A stretch of DNA of 64,000 nt from Paramecium pentaurelia (lineage: Eukaryota; Ciliophora; Oligohymenophorea; Peniculida; Parameciidae), in the NCBI GenBank assembly GCA_905183005.1, contig CAJJDO010000074.1, positions 1 to 64,000 on the forward strand, given 5' to 3'. The notes beneath the pieces were generated by a model. It had not been told where the DNA came from, ran no database searches, and saw nothing but the letters and a program-made list of their open reading frames with translations. Below, one piece after another: positions 38,991-51,434 of this stretch; position 1 is the stretch's first letter; every line of letters begins with the position of its first letter. Both the position numbers and the translations under genes were made by a program.

Positions 38991-39747
38991 ATGAAATCAA
39001 AACAATATACTCTAATTTCAATTGAAGGCAATATTGGATCTGGTAAAAGTACTTTACTTAGATTAATGTAATAAAAATATCCAGATGTAATTAAATATAA
39101 TTAATCATTTTTTAGTTGAGATTTATAGCAGAACCAGTTAATGAATGGTAAAGCATAAATGGAGATCCCTCTTTGAATTTATTAGGTTCCTTTTATGAGG
39201 AGCCATCAAGATGGGCTTACACTATGCAAGTTTATGCATTCTACAGTAGACTTAAGCATTGGAAAGAGGTTTTATCTGATCCATTGAATCCTGAAGATAG
39301 ACATCTCATATTAAGTGAAAGAAGTATTGAAGCTGATAAAGAAATATTTGCTGTTAATGGACATAAAAATGGAATGATAAATAAATTAGAATTTGCTTTA
39401 TATGAAAAATTTTATGATTGGTTATGTGATGAAGTGTTTGGAAAAAAAATCTAAAAGCAAATGATCATATATTTACAAGTAGATCCAGATGTCTGTTATT
39501 CAAGGATGTAAAAAAGAGCAAGAGATGAAGAAAAAGTATTACCGCCATTTTTATTATTTTAAAGAATACCATTTCAAAAGAATATTTGACTTAAATCCAT
39601 AATAGACATGAAGAATGGTTATTAAGGGAAACTCATTAAAATACATCTATACTAGTACTAAATGGAGATTAAGAATTTGAGAGTGATCTCGTTCAATAAA
39701 ATAAAATGTTTAACACTATCGATTAATTTTTACAAGAATTATTTTGA
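38991..39747 (+). CDS. Deoxynucleoside kinase (dCK/dGK family)
   Basis: The predicted protein is 232 aa after removal of two 29-nt introns. It phosphorylates deoxynucleosides for dNTP salvage. Motifs in order: P-loop EGNIGSGKST (residues 11-20), FIAEPVNEW with the substrate-binding Glu, WAYTMQVYAF, the catalytic ERS in LILSERSIEAD (DRS in animals), the LID arginines in RMQKRARDEE, and EYLTQIHNRHEEWL. Length is close to the family average of 230-260 aa. No mitochondrial targeting peptide is evident at the start chosen. Substrate preference cannot be told from sequence alone. It lies 50 bp after POLE2 on the same strand, which may be chance. Confidence 0.9.
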
Positions 39748-40110
39748 ATTTAATTAAATTATTTATATATTTTTATTTATTACAAATAATAGTATATTGT
39801 GAATTTCCATTAAATAAATCTAATAAAAAATGTTAATATATAATTTTTGTTTAATTATAAATTACTATATTATGAAGCAAGATATAATCAATTTTACACA
39901 AAATATTGCATTTTAATTTTTTTATTTCAATTTTTAATTTTGAAAATTCTTTTATATTAATTAGTTGAATAATTATTTATCAATTATTTCAAGATTTTTA
40001 TATCAATTCAATTATAGAGCCATATAATACTAATTAATTGAGTATATCAAATATAATAATATCAAAATTAAAAGATTATCAAATGGTATATTATTTTATA
40101 TTATGATTTT
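39748..40110. other. Convergent intergenic region (kinase / RPB1)
   Basis: This is 363 bp of very AT-rich DNA between two stop codons. I see no open frame with protein-like composition, no RNA gene and no repeat beyond short A/T runs. It presumably holds both 3' UTRs, and it is unusually long for a tail-to-tail gap in this window (others are 11-101 bp). Confidence 0.6.
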
Positions 40111-43100
40111 TCATTATTCTTATTCGTAATGATTGGGTGGATTACCTCCTGGCTAATATACTGGACTGTAAGTTGAATAGATATTTTGGGATGTCTAAGG
40201 AGATCCAGTTTGACCGCGACCACTTCCAGTGTTTGATGGTGACAGAGGTGAGTTATATATACTACTAGTATAATTAGGACTAAGGAGATAAAGAAATAGA
40301 AATACCTTCTGGAGGAATTTAAAATAGGACTCGAAGATCTTTGGCCAGAAGTAGCTCTCTCGCTGCTTCTATAACTTGGACTTGGGGAATTAGTATGACT
40401 AGTGTAATGTGGTGATACAGGACTATGACTACCGGTAACAGGATCTGATTTTCTTGGTTCAGCTTATAATCCAGATATAGAATCAACAGGACTTAGTTGA
40501 TATGGGTCATTTGGTATAAGAGGAGTGCTAGAGTAAAATGGAGAACGATGACTCATATCTGGAGTATATTCTCTATTAACAGGAGTAGCAAAGCCTGGAG
40601 ATTTAGTTGGAAATGGAGAATAGGGGGAATTTATATAGGATGAGACAACACCAGGTAGTGGAGTGTTAATAATTTGAGGTGTTTGTAGATTTTAATCATA
40701 GGGAGATTATTCAGCAAGATATTCTCCTCCTTAAGTGAATTTATCAGCATGACTAGATTTCAATTTGAATTCCTTAACATTTTTAGCATTGACCATAAGT
40801 TCAAAGCTACCTGTTCCATGTGGACATAATTATCCAAAGATGATATTTTCACTCAATCCTCTCATATGATCAACTTCAGAGAAAACAGCAGCATCATATA
40901 ATATTTCAACTGTTTCTTCGAATGAACTTTTACGAAGAACACTTACTTCAGGTATTCTGTTTATACCATTTCTGTTGACAGCAGTTAATCTACCTCTATG
41001 AGTCATCCAATCATATAATAAATAAAGATGTCTATAATTGATATAGATACCATAATGATTGAAGATCTTTCTTGTTTCTCCTACTAGAGCAGCTCTAGCA
41101 GCTTCTATTCCCAAAACTTATGATATTTCATAAACATCATCTGTTGTAGTTCTTTTTTGATCAACATGTTCTAATCTAAGAATTTCTTTTAGATTAGTTC
41201 CTTCTGTTTCTAAATATTTTTCAATAATTTTCCATTTGCCTTTACCATCAATATTAGCTTATTTCAAAAATCCTCCAGTTTTGTTATTTATATAGAATTA
41301 TTTTTCAATTTGTGAATGAAGTATTCTTGTAATTTTACTAATTCCTCCTAATGAATATCCTCTAATAGTTTCTTCTAATCTTTTTAAAATAGTATAAGGA
41401 GTATCAACATATGTTTTAATTTTGTTTTCTTCATCAAAAGCAATTTCATCATCAAAATTACCCTTTCCTCTTTCTGGTTTAAATTTCTTTTTATCATCAT
41501 AATCATGATAATATTTAATTTGAATATATTTATGATTCATTGAATCTGGATCAACAATTGTATTTTAAGAAGAGATTCCAAATTTCTTTTCAGTTTCATC
41601 TAAAATTTTTGGAATGCTATCTCTAATTTTATCCCAAGTTTCTAAATTTGATAAAATCTTTTAATGATCCATATGTAAAAAGAGTATCCATTTATATTTT
41701 GCTTCATCTGTGTCAAAAATACCATCAGTAAAATTATCTTCTTAATCTTCAGTAATATGTAATGGATTATTAGGATCAGTTTAATAATAGATTTCACTCT
41801 TTATTATATACTATCCAAATGTTTAACCAAGAATTCTACCTTACATTTATACTAACATACTCTAAGTAAAATCATCTTATTTATGAGGATGAGCTAATTA
41901 TTCTGTTTTATAATATGCTTTTTTGTCTTTATCATCTTTTAATTCTAATTCAGCATATTCTAAAGGAGGATCAAAATAAATTGTTAAACTTGGAGTCTTG
42001 GTTTTTTTACTTGCATCCAATAATTCTTATAATCTAGGAACACCCAAAGTCACATTTTTATCACCTGTAACACCAGACTTATGAAAAGTATTTAAAGTCA
42101 TTTGAGTAGTAGGTTCACCTAAAGATTAAGCAGCTATAGCACCTACTGCTTCTCCTGGATGAGCCATACTTTTTTTTAGTTTATAAATAATTTCAGATAT
42201 TAATTCTTAGAATGCTTCTGGTGTTAATCTATGTCTACAACATAAATCTTTACTAGCTAAAGATACTTTTAAGTGACTTCTAAATAAATTTATACAATCT
42301 CTTCTTTCTTCTAAATCATAACTTAATAATTTATCTACTTTTTATATTAATTCATCAACTTATTATGTAACATGAATTGGATTTAATCTACATTTTTCTC
42401 TATCACTAATTTTTTTATTTATTTTAATTGTTGAAATAATTCTTTCAATATTTACAACCAAATAATAATGAGTAAATAATTCTTCTTTTGGAGCAGAATC
42501 AATTAAAAATAATCTACGTAATTCATTTCTAATCTTTTTTATTTCATCAAATTCTCCTTTTAATAATGCTTGACCTTCAAAATCTTCTTCAATATCTTTT
42601 ATTACATCTTCTGTTAATATATTTTAATATTTCTATCTAATTTCACTACCAAACCATTATTCCTTAATTAATTCATATTTCTCTTCCAATTAAACATCAC
42701 TTAAATTAACACATTTAATTTCTTAATGTTCTATAAATTCTGCAGCCATTTTATCTTCACCATAATGAAATTAATAAACTGCTCCTACTGAATCTCTACA
42801 TGATGAATCATATCTAACAAACACATCCTCTACTGCTTTAATCAATTTCCTTTAAATATATCCAGTTCTACTTGTTTTCACAGCAGTATCAATAAGACCA
42901 TCTCTACCACCCATAGTATGGAAAAAGAATTCAGTTGGTTTAAGTCCTTTAAAAAAATTACTAGCCACAAATCCTCTTGCTTCAGGACCATAATCAAATT
43001 TAGAAAAATGAGGTAATGTTCTATAAGCAAAACCAAATTAAATTCTCTTTGATTCTAAATTTTATTATCCAACCAAAGATGTAATTTATGCCAAATTTGA

Positions 43101-45409
43101 TGCTTCTCCTTTACTTTTAGCCCAAATCATTTTATACATACAATTACGTATTTGATCAATAGTTTCTGTAACTTTTGAATTGATATCATCTCTCACCTTA
43201 TTCAATTTCATATTGAAAGAATATTCAAATGAATCCATAATTCTCTTACCCTTTTGATGATATCTATTATCTTAGATCTTCTTTGCATCTAAAAAGATTT
43301 ACAATAATTTAATATATTCATCATCTTATTCTTTACTTCTTTTTTCAGTTTCTGCAACTAAATTTATATGAGGAGCTATATCTTAACATCCAACAGTAAA
43401 TGAATGCATAATCAACCAATTATTCACAATTCTTTAACAAGATGTCATAAATTCCAATGTCTTTTCAGCTCCTAAATCTAACCAACAAAGATGCACAACA
43501 GAACCAGCACCCTATCCTACCAATTCTTTATTGAAAATTCCACTAACCAAATTTCCTCTCTATATACACAAACTCTTATCATCTGCATTCCAATTAGGTT
43601 TTCTAAGATCATCTTCTCTAATACCTCTTTCAGTATTTATAGATTATGGAATTATCATAGACATAATTTATTTACCTGACCATAATTCTTAAGGTTTTAA
43701 TATAGCAGGCATAGGTAATTCTCCAGTAAATTATTCATTCCACATCATCAAATGCATAACTTAATCTTTAGTCAAAAATGTATCTCTTTAAGTAAATAAA
43801 CAACATCCAAGTAAAGAATCCTACACAATACCCATAACTGGTTAATTACTCTTTGGTGTTACAATTTATCTAGGAACATGTGCCAAATATTTCAATTCTG
43901 CTATTGTTTCATATGATTAAGGAACATGCATATTCATTTCATCTCCATCAAAATCTGCATTATATGGTGTACATACAGACAAATTCAATCTAAATGTTGA
44001 ATAAGGTAGAATCCTAACTCTATGTCCCATCATACTCATTCTATGTAATGTAGGTTGTCTGTTAAATAATACAAAATCACCATCTTATAGACATCTCTCC
44101 ACTATAACTCCTTAATTAATTTTCTATCTAATCTATTCTTCAGTATCTGTAAAATCAAAATACAAAGCCTAAAACTTCCTTTATTTACTTCTTGGATCTG
44201 TTATAGGTACTATCACATATTTAATTTTGTTAGTCTTTGCTAATTAAATTACTCTTTCTAAATTGTATTCTGTCACCTCCTCTGGAATTGTTAATTAATC
44301 TGCTACTATTTAAGGTACTCCCAATTCATCCATCCCCAAATTTGCATCTGGAGATATAACTGAACGAGCACAAAAATCTACTCTCTTACCCATTAAATTT
44401 TATCTAAATCTACCTTCCTTACCCTTCAATCTTGCTCTTATACTCTTTAATGGTTATGTTGATTTCATTTTTATCTTTCCTGCCTTCTCTGAATCAATAA
44501 TTTTAGCTACTTCTCTCATTAATTCTGGAGCCAATCTTACTCTCTCTGCATCACTACTACAATTAGCTATTTCATTGTTCTTCTATAATATTGATTTATA
44601 TATTTGAGTATATTAATCTTATGCAATCCTGGCTGGATTCATTTCTATTGCTGGTCTCACTTATGGTGGCATAACTAATAAATATTTTATAATTAAATCT
44701 CGAGGTCTTGAATCTTTTGTAAATCCTAATATGATTGCATCCTCATCCCTAATCTTTTTAAATATCTCTAAACATCTTTCTGCTGTTAATTCCTTTGCCG
44801 CCTCTTTTGTATTATATTAAATTTTTATTTATCCATTTATGGCTTAAATTCTAGTAGGAATTTTCTCTCCACAAAACTCCTCACTCCCTTAATTCTCTTC
44901 TGATTTATGTTTACTAGTCTCACATTTCTCTATTCTACCCAACAATTTCACTATTTCATTCAATCTCTTACGATTCAATTTATGTTCCTTGGCCTTCTAA
45001 AATGATAACTTTTTTTCATAAGATTGATATATACCCAAGCATCCTCTGATTGTGGCTATCTCAATTTACCACAACTGTGGCAGATGCACTTCAATACCTT
45101 CTTTACTATCTGCAAGAACCCTACATGGTATACTGGCTTATTCAGTTCAATTCTTCCAAAATGTCCTTGGCAATACTTCGTCTCTCCACATGTCTTACAC
45201 TTTTAAGAATTCGTATTCACGCCCATACGAAGGTCATTTAAACCATTTTATTTTGGTGTCCCATCAAGCTCATTAGTTTGTAGCTCCTTTATTTCAATCT
45301 CTCCTGTCCATTCCTTAATGAGCTCATGACTCATTAAGCCAAATTCAACTCGTCTGACTTTAGCAATTGGAGCAGTGGAGTAAGTGAAATCAGCGCCTGA
45401 TTGTCTCAT
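40111..45409 (-). CDS. POLR2A: RNA polymerase II largest subunit RPB1
   Basis: The predicted protein is 1748 aa, with one 26-nt intron near the 5' end (about 45,003-45,028) and one 26-nt intron in the tail region. It is the catalytic subunit for mRNA synthesis. Visible features: the N-terminal zinc site (KCKTCGETKYCQGHFGRIEL), GKEGRFRQNLMGKRVDFCAR, the Mg-binding loop NADFDGDEMN, bridge-helix and trigger-loop regions, and the end of the core (SSFEETVEILYDAAVFSEVD, GLSENIIFG). The C-terminal tail of about 200 residues is Ser/Pro/Tyr-rich with many SP pairs (INSPYSPFPTKSPG, SPVSPHYTSHTNSPSPSYR) but no tandem YSPTSPS heptads. Pol I and III are excluded by the tail and core motifs. Confidence 0.96.
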
Positions 45410-46197
45410 AATTAATTTAATTAATAAATAAATATTTTTCCCTATTCTTCACTTCATTAATTTAAATTAAAACCAGCCAAAACAATTAGAATTAATTAAA
45501 ATTCATTCTAATTCATTTCTCACTCCTCCCCCATCATCTTACCATTCTATCTTTTCTATTCCTTATTCATTTATTTTCTAATCCTATTTTACCTGATAAT
45601 ATGTTTAAATATTTCTATTATAGAAAAATAAGATTAGATAATAAGTTTAAGTAGAATTAAATAATTTAGTTTATAATAATTGAAGTTACCAAATGTTGCC
45701 TATTCTTTAATAAAATAAATATATAGCAAATCTATTCTATCAATTATAGACTCTTTAGTACAATTTTTTTAATATATTATTAAATTTATAATAATTTGTT
45801 CAAAGAAGATAGTAATCTTTAAAAGGATAAATAATATATGACTATTGTATAATATTAAAATAGATTCAGTTATTTATTATAAAATCTATTCCTGATTATT
45901 TAATTTTAAAAAAATATGGGTTTTATTCTTATTATCTATTCAATCAAAATATTATTTTAAGTTTCTTTATGTTATTTTTTGTTAATAATAGATCTATAAA
46001 CAATTAATCCAAGTAATATTGTTAAATTAATTTTTAAGATGTAATGATACTTTTTAGAAGTAACATTTAATAGATTGATTGATTTGTTTTATAACTCATA
46101 AATTCAATTTAAGTTAATCTAAATTTGAGTTAAAGTTAATCAGCCAAATTAAAGAAATGATAAAATGATAAAATTATGATATAAATATAATTAAATT
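45410..46197. other. Divergent intergenic region (RPB1 / JMJD6)
   Basis: At 788 bp this is the longest non-coding stretch seen. It must hold the promoters of RPB1 and the JMJD6-type gene. A C-rich, purine-poor patch at about 45,515-45,600 (with CTCCTCCCCCATC) stands out in otherwise AT-rich DNA. The rest has short A/T runs, no long open frame with protein-like composition and no tRNA-like fold that I could find. Confidence 0.6.
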
Positions 46198-47495
46198 ATG
46201 GAAACAGCTAAAAAGCTCAAGTTGAAATCATCAAGATTCTTTGAAAAAGAAATGAGCTCAAAAGCATAAGAATTAATAGAAGAAATAAAATTAAAAGATA
46301 GAAGTCACTTAAGATTGAGAGAATGGTATAAAAGAAATCATTATGAAAAGAGTCTTAAAGAATTGAGAAAATAATATGAAAAGTAATAACTAATTGATTT
46401 AGATATTTTACAATAGCTAAAGTAGATGGTCGCACATTCACTTCAGAACAATTTGTGAATCAATTTGAGATTCCAGACATTCCTTGTATAATAACCAATA
46501 CAACAGATGATTGGAATGTTGATAAATATTGGACTTTTGAGAAATTATATCAACATTATAAAGAAACCTGCTTTAAAATTGGAGAAGATGATAAAGGAAG
46601 AAAGTTAAGATTACCCTTCAAATATTTTCTTGAATATTTAGTATACAATAAGGATGATTCTCCTCTTTATTTATTTGAAAGGTATATTAATCTATAATAA
46701 TTTAATAGTTCAGTTGAAGATATGAAGGATGGAGGAGCAGATATGATTGGAAGATACAAATAACATAAATATTTTAAAGAAGATTTCTTTTCTATAGTAG
46801 GAGAGAAACATCGTCCTCCTTATAGATGGTTTTTGGTTGGGTAATGTATTATTTAATCAATAGACCAAAACGATCTGGTACTACAGTTCATATAGATCCA
46901 TTAATGACAAGTGCATGGAATACATCACTATAAGGACATAAATTATGGGTACTCTTTCCACCTGATATACCAAAATCAATTGTAAAAGCAAAAGGACTTG
47001 CTGCAAAAAAAGAAATTGATCCAGAAGTATTGGATGAATCTATAGATTATTTTCTTTATGCTTTGCCAAAATTAATTGAAAAAGAAGGAGCTGATAATTT
47101 AAAGATTATAATGTGTGTATAAGGTCCCGGAGATACTATATTTGTACCTGGAGGTTGGTGGCATGCAGTCTTAAATTTAGATAATTCAGTTGCTTTAACA
47201 TAGAATTTTATGTCAATCAATAATTTTGATAAAATTTGGAGGTAAATATTATAGAAAAATAAAATTTAGATCTGTAAGAGACGAAAGGCCAAAGTTTAGT
47301 CAAAGATTATTAGAGGCATTTAAGGAGTAAAGGTCCGATTTGTATGAAAGAGCACTTAAATTAGATGATATAGACAAGAACGAATTTAGAGTGCTAAAGG
47401 ATGCCAATCCATTGAGTTCCGATGATTCATCTGGTAGTTCATCATCTAGTAGTTCAAGTAGTTCGTCTAGTAGTTCCAGTTCCGATGATGATTGA
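46198..47495 (+). CDS. JMJD6: JMJD6-type Fe(II)/2-oxoglutarate oxygenase
   Basis: The predicted protein is 399 aa after removal of introns of 20, 27, 23 and 28 nt. JMJD6 hydroxylates lysines in splicing factors, and arginine demethylation has also been reported; it is nuclear. Aligned features: DDSPLYLFE, GEKHRPPYRWF, the iron ligands in VHIDPLMTSAW (H and D) and GGWWHAVLN (distal H), QGHKLWVLFP for cosubstrate binding, and QNFMSINNF. The C-terminus ends in a poly-Ser tract and three Asp residues, as in animal JMJD6. The N-terminal Lys/Arg-rich helix may bind RNA or act as a nuclear signal. The 27-nt intron (46682-46708) is a stopless 3n intron. Confidence 0.93.
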
Positions 47496-47596
47496 TTAAA
47501 TTTATATTAATAATAATTTTTATATTATAATATTTTTTATATAATATAAGAACTTTAATTTTGATTAATATTTTTATATAATTTCATATGAATTCT

Positions 47597-49154
47597 TCAT
47601 TCATTTTATTATTGGGCTGGCATAGGGTACTTAAGTTCATATTTAAATTAAATCTTTAAACCACCAAATGCTTTTCTCAATTCTTCGAAACCTTCTACCC
47701 ACTATTTTAATTGATTGCCCCAGAACTCCTAAATCTTTTTCTTATTTTCAAAACTCTTTTATTATTATTTTGATAATCTGTCTTCAAGGAGATTAAATAA
47801 TACTACTAAAGGACTTTCATAAATAAATGATTAGAGGTTTTTCAATTCTGATTCCAATTATCTAATTTTATGAGCTTCATTTCCTTGATTATCAGCTAAA
47901 AATAAATTAAATAAATTTATACATTTTTAACTCTTTAATGTTTCAATTAATTTAACTAATTAATTATTTTCATTTTATAACATAGCAATTTGATCATTTT
48001 TTTATTATAAATCTTTAATAAGTTTTTCGTCAGAAGGTTAGGATATACTTCTAACAAGATTGATTTTATGATCCTATTATTTAAATAATTGTAATTGATT
48101 AGTTAATTATGTAATTTAAGTATTCAATTTTTCTATTATTTACATATTTTCTCCAAGTTTATTTTAAAATTCTTATTCTTTTTCTTTTAATTTTAATTTT
48201 GTTTATTGAAGTTCAGCAAAAAGATTAGCTATAGATTATTCAGATTTTGTTAATAAATTTTAGAGTTACAAAATCTTTTCATTTTACATACTTATCTAAT
48301 GAGTTTAACCTTTAATTTGATTTTTATATTCTTCAATATCTTTTGTCATTTTTGTTAGTTCTGGTTTATAATCTTTACTCATGACAGAATTTTATAGATT
48401 TTAGTTTTTAAATTCTATTAATTCAGAGATTATTTCAGTATTCTATTACAATTATAAATCATATTGTCTCTTTAAATCTTATATTATGTTATCTCTATTT
48501 TAAATATCAATTTTATATTAAGCCTGTTTTTAATTAAGTTCATTAGAGATTTTGTTGATTTTTTCTTCCAATTATTTAATGGCTTTAGATTATACTTCAA
48601 CATTTTCTTTTAATCTCAATTCTCTTTGTAATGCTTAATTAGTGTCTTCTTTACACATGGTTGTAGTTTCTAAAATGATAATACATTTAATATTTACATT
48701 ATAATTATTCCATTGTTAATCTAAGTGCAAACACTTCAGAATTTAATTGATCATTTCTTTAAGTAGTTTGATCTAATATATCATGCAAATTAATAAGTTC
48801 ATTTTATATTGATTGTTTTTCTTTCATAGACTATAATAATTTAAGTTCTCTATCATCTACTAATTCTTTTAATTTAGTTACTAAGAAATTTTAAACATCA
48901 TATATACCTTCGATTTACAATTATTAATTCTACTTATGTTTTAAATCAAGTAATTCATTCTATTTATTTAGTTAAGTGGCTAATTCTTTATTCTAATCAT
49001 TTAATTGTTTGATCTCATCCTATAATAATGATGTCATTAAATAATTTACATTAGCTTTTGAAATTTGAGACTTACTCTCATTAAGTTGTATAGTATTTGA
49101 ATCGAATATAAATTCTGTTTCTTCATCTGAACCACTTTGTACAATATTTTGCAT
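47597..49154 (-). CDS. Coiled-coil protein
   Basis: The predicted protein is 509 aa after removal of one 28-nt intron (GTAAATATT...TTTAG). Apart from an acidic start (MQNIVQSGSDEETEFIFDSN), it is almost entirely long heptad-patterned helix (DEIKQLNDQNKELATQLNKQ, KLKELVDDRELKLLQSMKEK, LEEKINKISNELNQKQAQYK). It ends with a short non-helical tail (FKYELKYPMPAQQQNE). No motor, kinase or membrane segment is visible. A structural role at the cortex, basal body or axoneme would fit, but this is inference from composition only. It is divergent to the pseudokinase gene, with 23 bp between start codons. Confidence 0.7.
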
Positions 49155-49177
49155 TAATAGAGGTATTAATTTAAATA

Positions 49178-49798
49178 ATGGAATAGATAAAAAATATGAA
49201 GGTATTAGAATAATTAGGAAATAATTGTTATAGAATATTAATCTAAAATTAATAAGCTTAATTGGATGTTATATCAAAAAGAATGGTTTTAGCTAACAAA
49301 TCCTATTTATAACTTAGAAAATGGATAGAAATTTAATATCATATTAATCATCCTAATGTTTAGAAATTATACTTCTATTGTCATGATTAAGAATATGTAT
49401 ATGTTATAAGAGAATATATGCCTAAAGGTTCTTTATTGAATTGGATTAAGTATGGAGATATTGATGAAGAACTTTTGAACTCAATTGCTAACTAATTATT
49501 TAGTGTGTAATAATATTTAAATGAAAATCAATTATATTTAGATTTGTAAATTAATAATATCTTTTTTGATGAAAATAATAGAATTAAAATATCAAATCTT
49601 GAAGATATAGAACATAAGAGTAAGAAAATAAATAACATTTAATAAATTGGTTTAATATTATATGAATGTATCTTTAAAAGAAAGTGTAGATTTGATTATG
49701 TGATGCAAAATGATTAAGTAATTAGATAACCAAGAGTTCTAATAACATAAGAAATTAAAGATAGTGTTCTAAAACTGTTATAAGAATATATTAAATGA
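49178..49798 (+). CDS. Small protein-kinase-fold protein, probable pseudokinase
   Basis: This is an intronless 206-aa protein. The N-lobe is short and keeps QLDVISKRMVLANKSY with a possible lysine strand. NHPNVQKLYFYCHDQEYVYV and REYMPKGSLLNWI correspond to kinase subdomains V-VI. Where HRDLKPEN should stand it has YLDLQINNIF (no His or Arg; the Asp is kept and Lys is Gln). The DFG site reads NLE in IKISNLEDI. There is no APE motif and most of the C-lobe is missing. It should therefore not phosphorylate, though it could bind a partner kinase. It is either a regulatory pseudokinase or a decaying gene; the open frame with no TGA favours a maintained gene. Confidence 0.7.
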
Positions 49799-49922
49799 AT
49801 TAATAATAATATTACTGTTAAAATTATTAATATTTTTGATACGCATTTTCTATCTTTACATAAAACACTTATAATTTATAACAAATTAATTAAAATATAT
49901 GTAATTTATTGATTCATATTTA

Positions 49923-51415
49923 ATGGACGATTTTCATTTGAAGTTCCTAAACTTCTTTTCTGAAGTCAAAGGAATCAGAAATATTAGATTTAATTGTATT
50001 AGAGATGAATTCAATCTAAATAATGATACTTTTCCTGAAGATTAAGAAGTATTCAATATTCAGCAAGCTAATAAACTTAATCTACAATCTTAACCTAATA
50101 AACCCAAAAAAAATTGGACTGATGATGATAAAAAGGTTCTGATTTGGTTAGTGGGTAAATGGGTTACATAAAATTAAAGAGATATAGACTTAATAGTATA
50201 AATTTAATAGTCTATCTAAGAGCGATTCTGATTGGAATGTTATTGCAAGTATGATGCCTCGTAGAGATTCATTTGCTTGTAAATAAAAATGGTTACAAAT
50301 GTTCAAACTTCCTTTGTAATAGGCTCCTTGGACACCTGTTGAAGATAATATATTACAAACTATTATTTAAGATTTTGAAAATTAAAATAAAGGAAACTAA
50401 TGGAGTTAAATGGCCTAGATTCTCAACAAAGTAAATAATTAGTAAGTCCATAGAAATGGTAAATAATGTAGAGAACGTTGGAATAATCATCTTAATCCAA
50501 ATATCAATAGGTACAGTAATTAATTATATATATAAAAGAAATCCTTGGTAATTAAGTGAAGATTTAGATTTAATGTGTTAAGCTAAAAAGTTAGGAAAGA
50601 AATGGGCTTTGATATCTAAGAAACTTAAAATTGCAAGAAGTGAAAACAATGTAAAAAATCGATTTAATTGTTTAATAAAAAAAGAAAGAAATAATAAGTC
50701 TGGATAGAATTTGTTAATGATTAGAAAGAAAAAAGAAAAGGATGAAATTAATTCTTAAAAATCATCTATTTCAAATTTACAATCATCTGAAGAATTAAGT
50801 CTCGAAGAAATTAAACTGATTAATATAATCATTAAAAAAATTGAATGCCGTATTAATTAAAGTGACAATCTTAAATAAAAAAAAGAAAGAAAAGAAGAAG
50901 TTAAAGAAGAGAATTCAAAATCATTAAAGAAAGTTAAAGGAGAATAACATAAAGAATTCTACAAAGAATTTAAAGAAAAAATTTAACATTTATATAATAT
51001 GAAGAGTCTTTAAATTAATTTAATAGGTTCTGATCTAAAAGATGATGAAATTACTACTCTTATGCCATGTTTAATTCATTAAGGAAATCATCAAATTTAT
51101 TTTGCAACACCTGAATAATTTTATATCTACTTGAACTAATGTAGTGAAACTAATCAATTAGGTATATCATCTGAAAATTATTTGTCTATTCCAAATGGTT
51201 AAGGATCTTTTATGTATGATCATAAGATATTTCGATCTAATGCTATGCTTCAATCTAGGGAATATTATTAGGGTTAATATGGAATCTTCAATTAAAGATC
51301 ATAGGTCAATCAGAATCATGTAGGATACTGTTCTAGTATTAATAGCCTTCCTTATTAAATTGGTTTGTCTCCTTATCCATCACATGCTATTCTAACATAT
51401 TAATTATAAAAATGA
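49923..51415 (+). CDS. Myb-family DNA-binding protein with three repeats
   Basis: The predicted protein is 479 aa after removal of 25-nt and 28-nt introns. Three Myb/SANT repeats occupy about residues 60-240. Repeat 1 starts KKNWTDDDKKVLIWLVGKWV, repeat 2 APWTPVEDNILQTIIQDFEN and ends KQCRERWNNHLNP, and repeat 3 starts NPWQLSEDLDLMCQAKKLG and ends NNVKNRFNCLIKKE. The Trp spacing and the R-E-R-W-N-N-H-L-N-P end of repeat 2 are typical of 3R-Myb factors. A Lys/Glu-rich linker and a Tyr/Gln/Ser-rich C-terminal region follow. It probably binds DNA as a transcription factor; targets are unknown. The E2-like gene starts 19 bp after its stop. Confidence 0.85.
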
Positions 51416-51434
51416 TAATATTAAAAATATTATA

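Noticed and set aside
45024..45276. Three overlapping plus-strand frames opposite the RPB1 5' end
   Set aside because: They lie entirely within conserved RPB1 coding sequence on the other strand and are antisense shadows.
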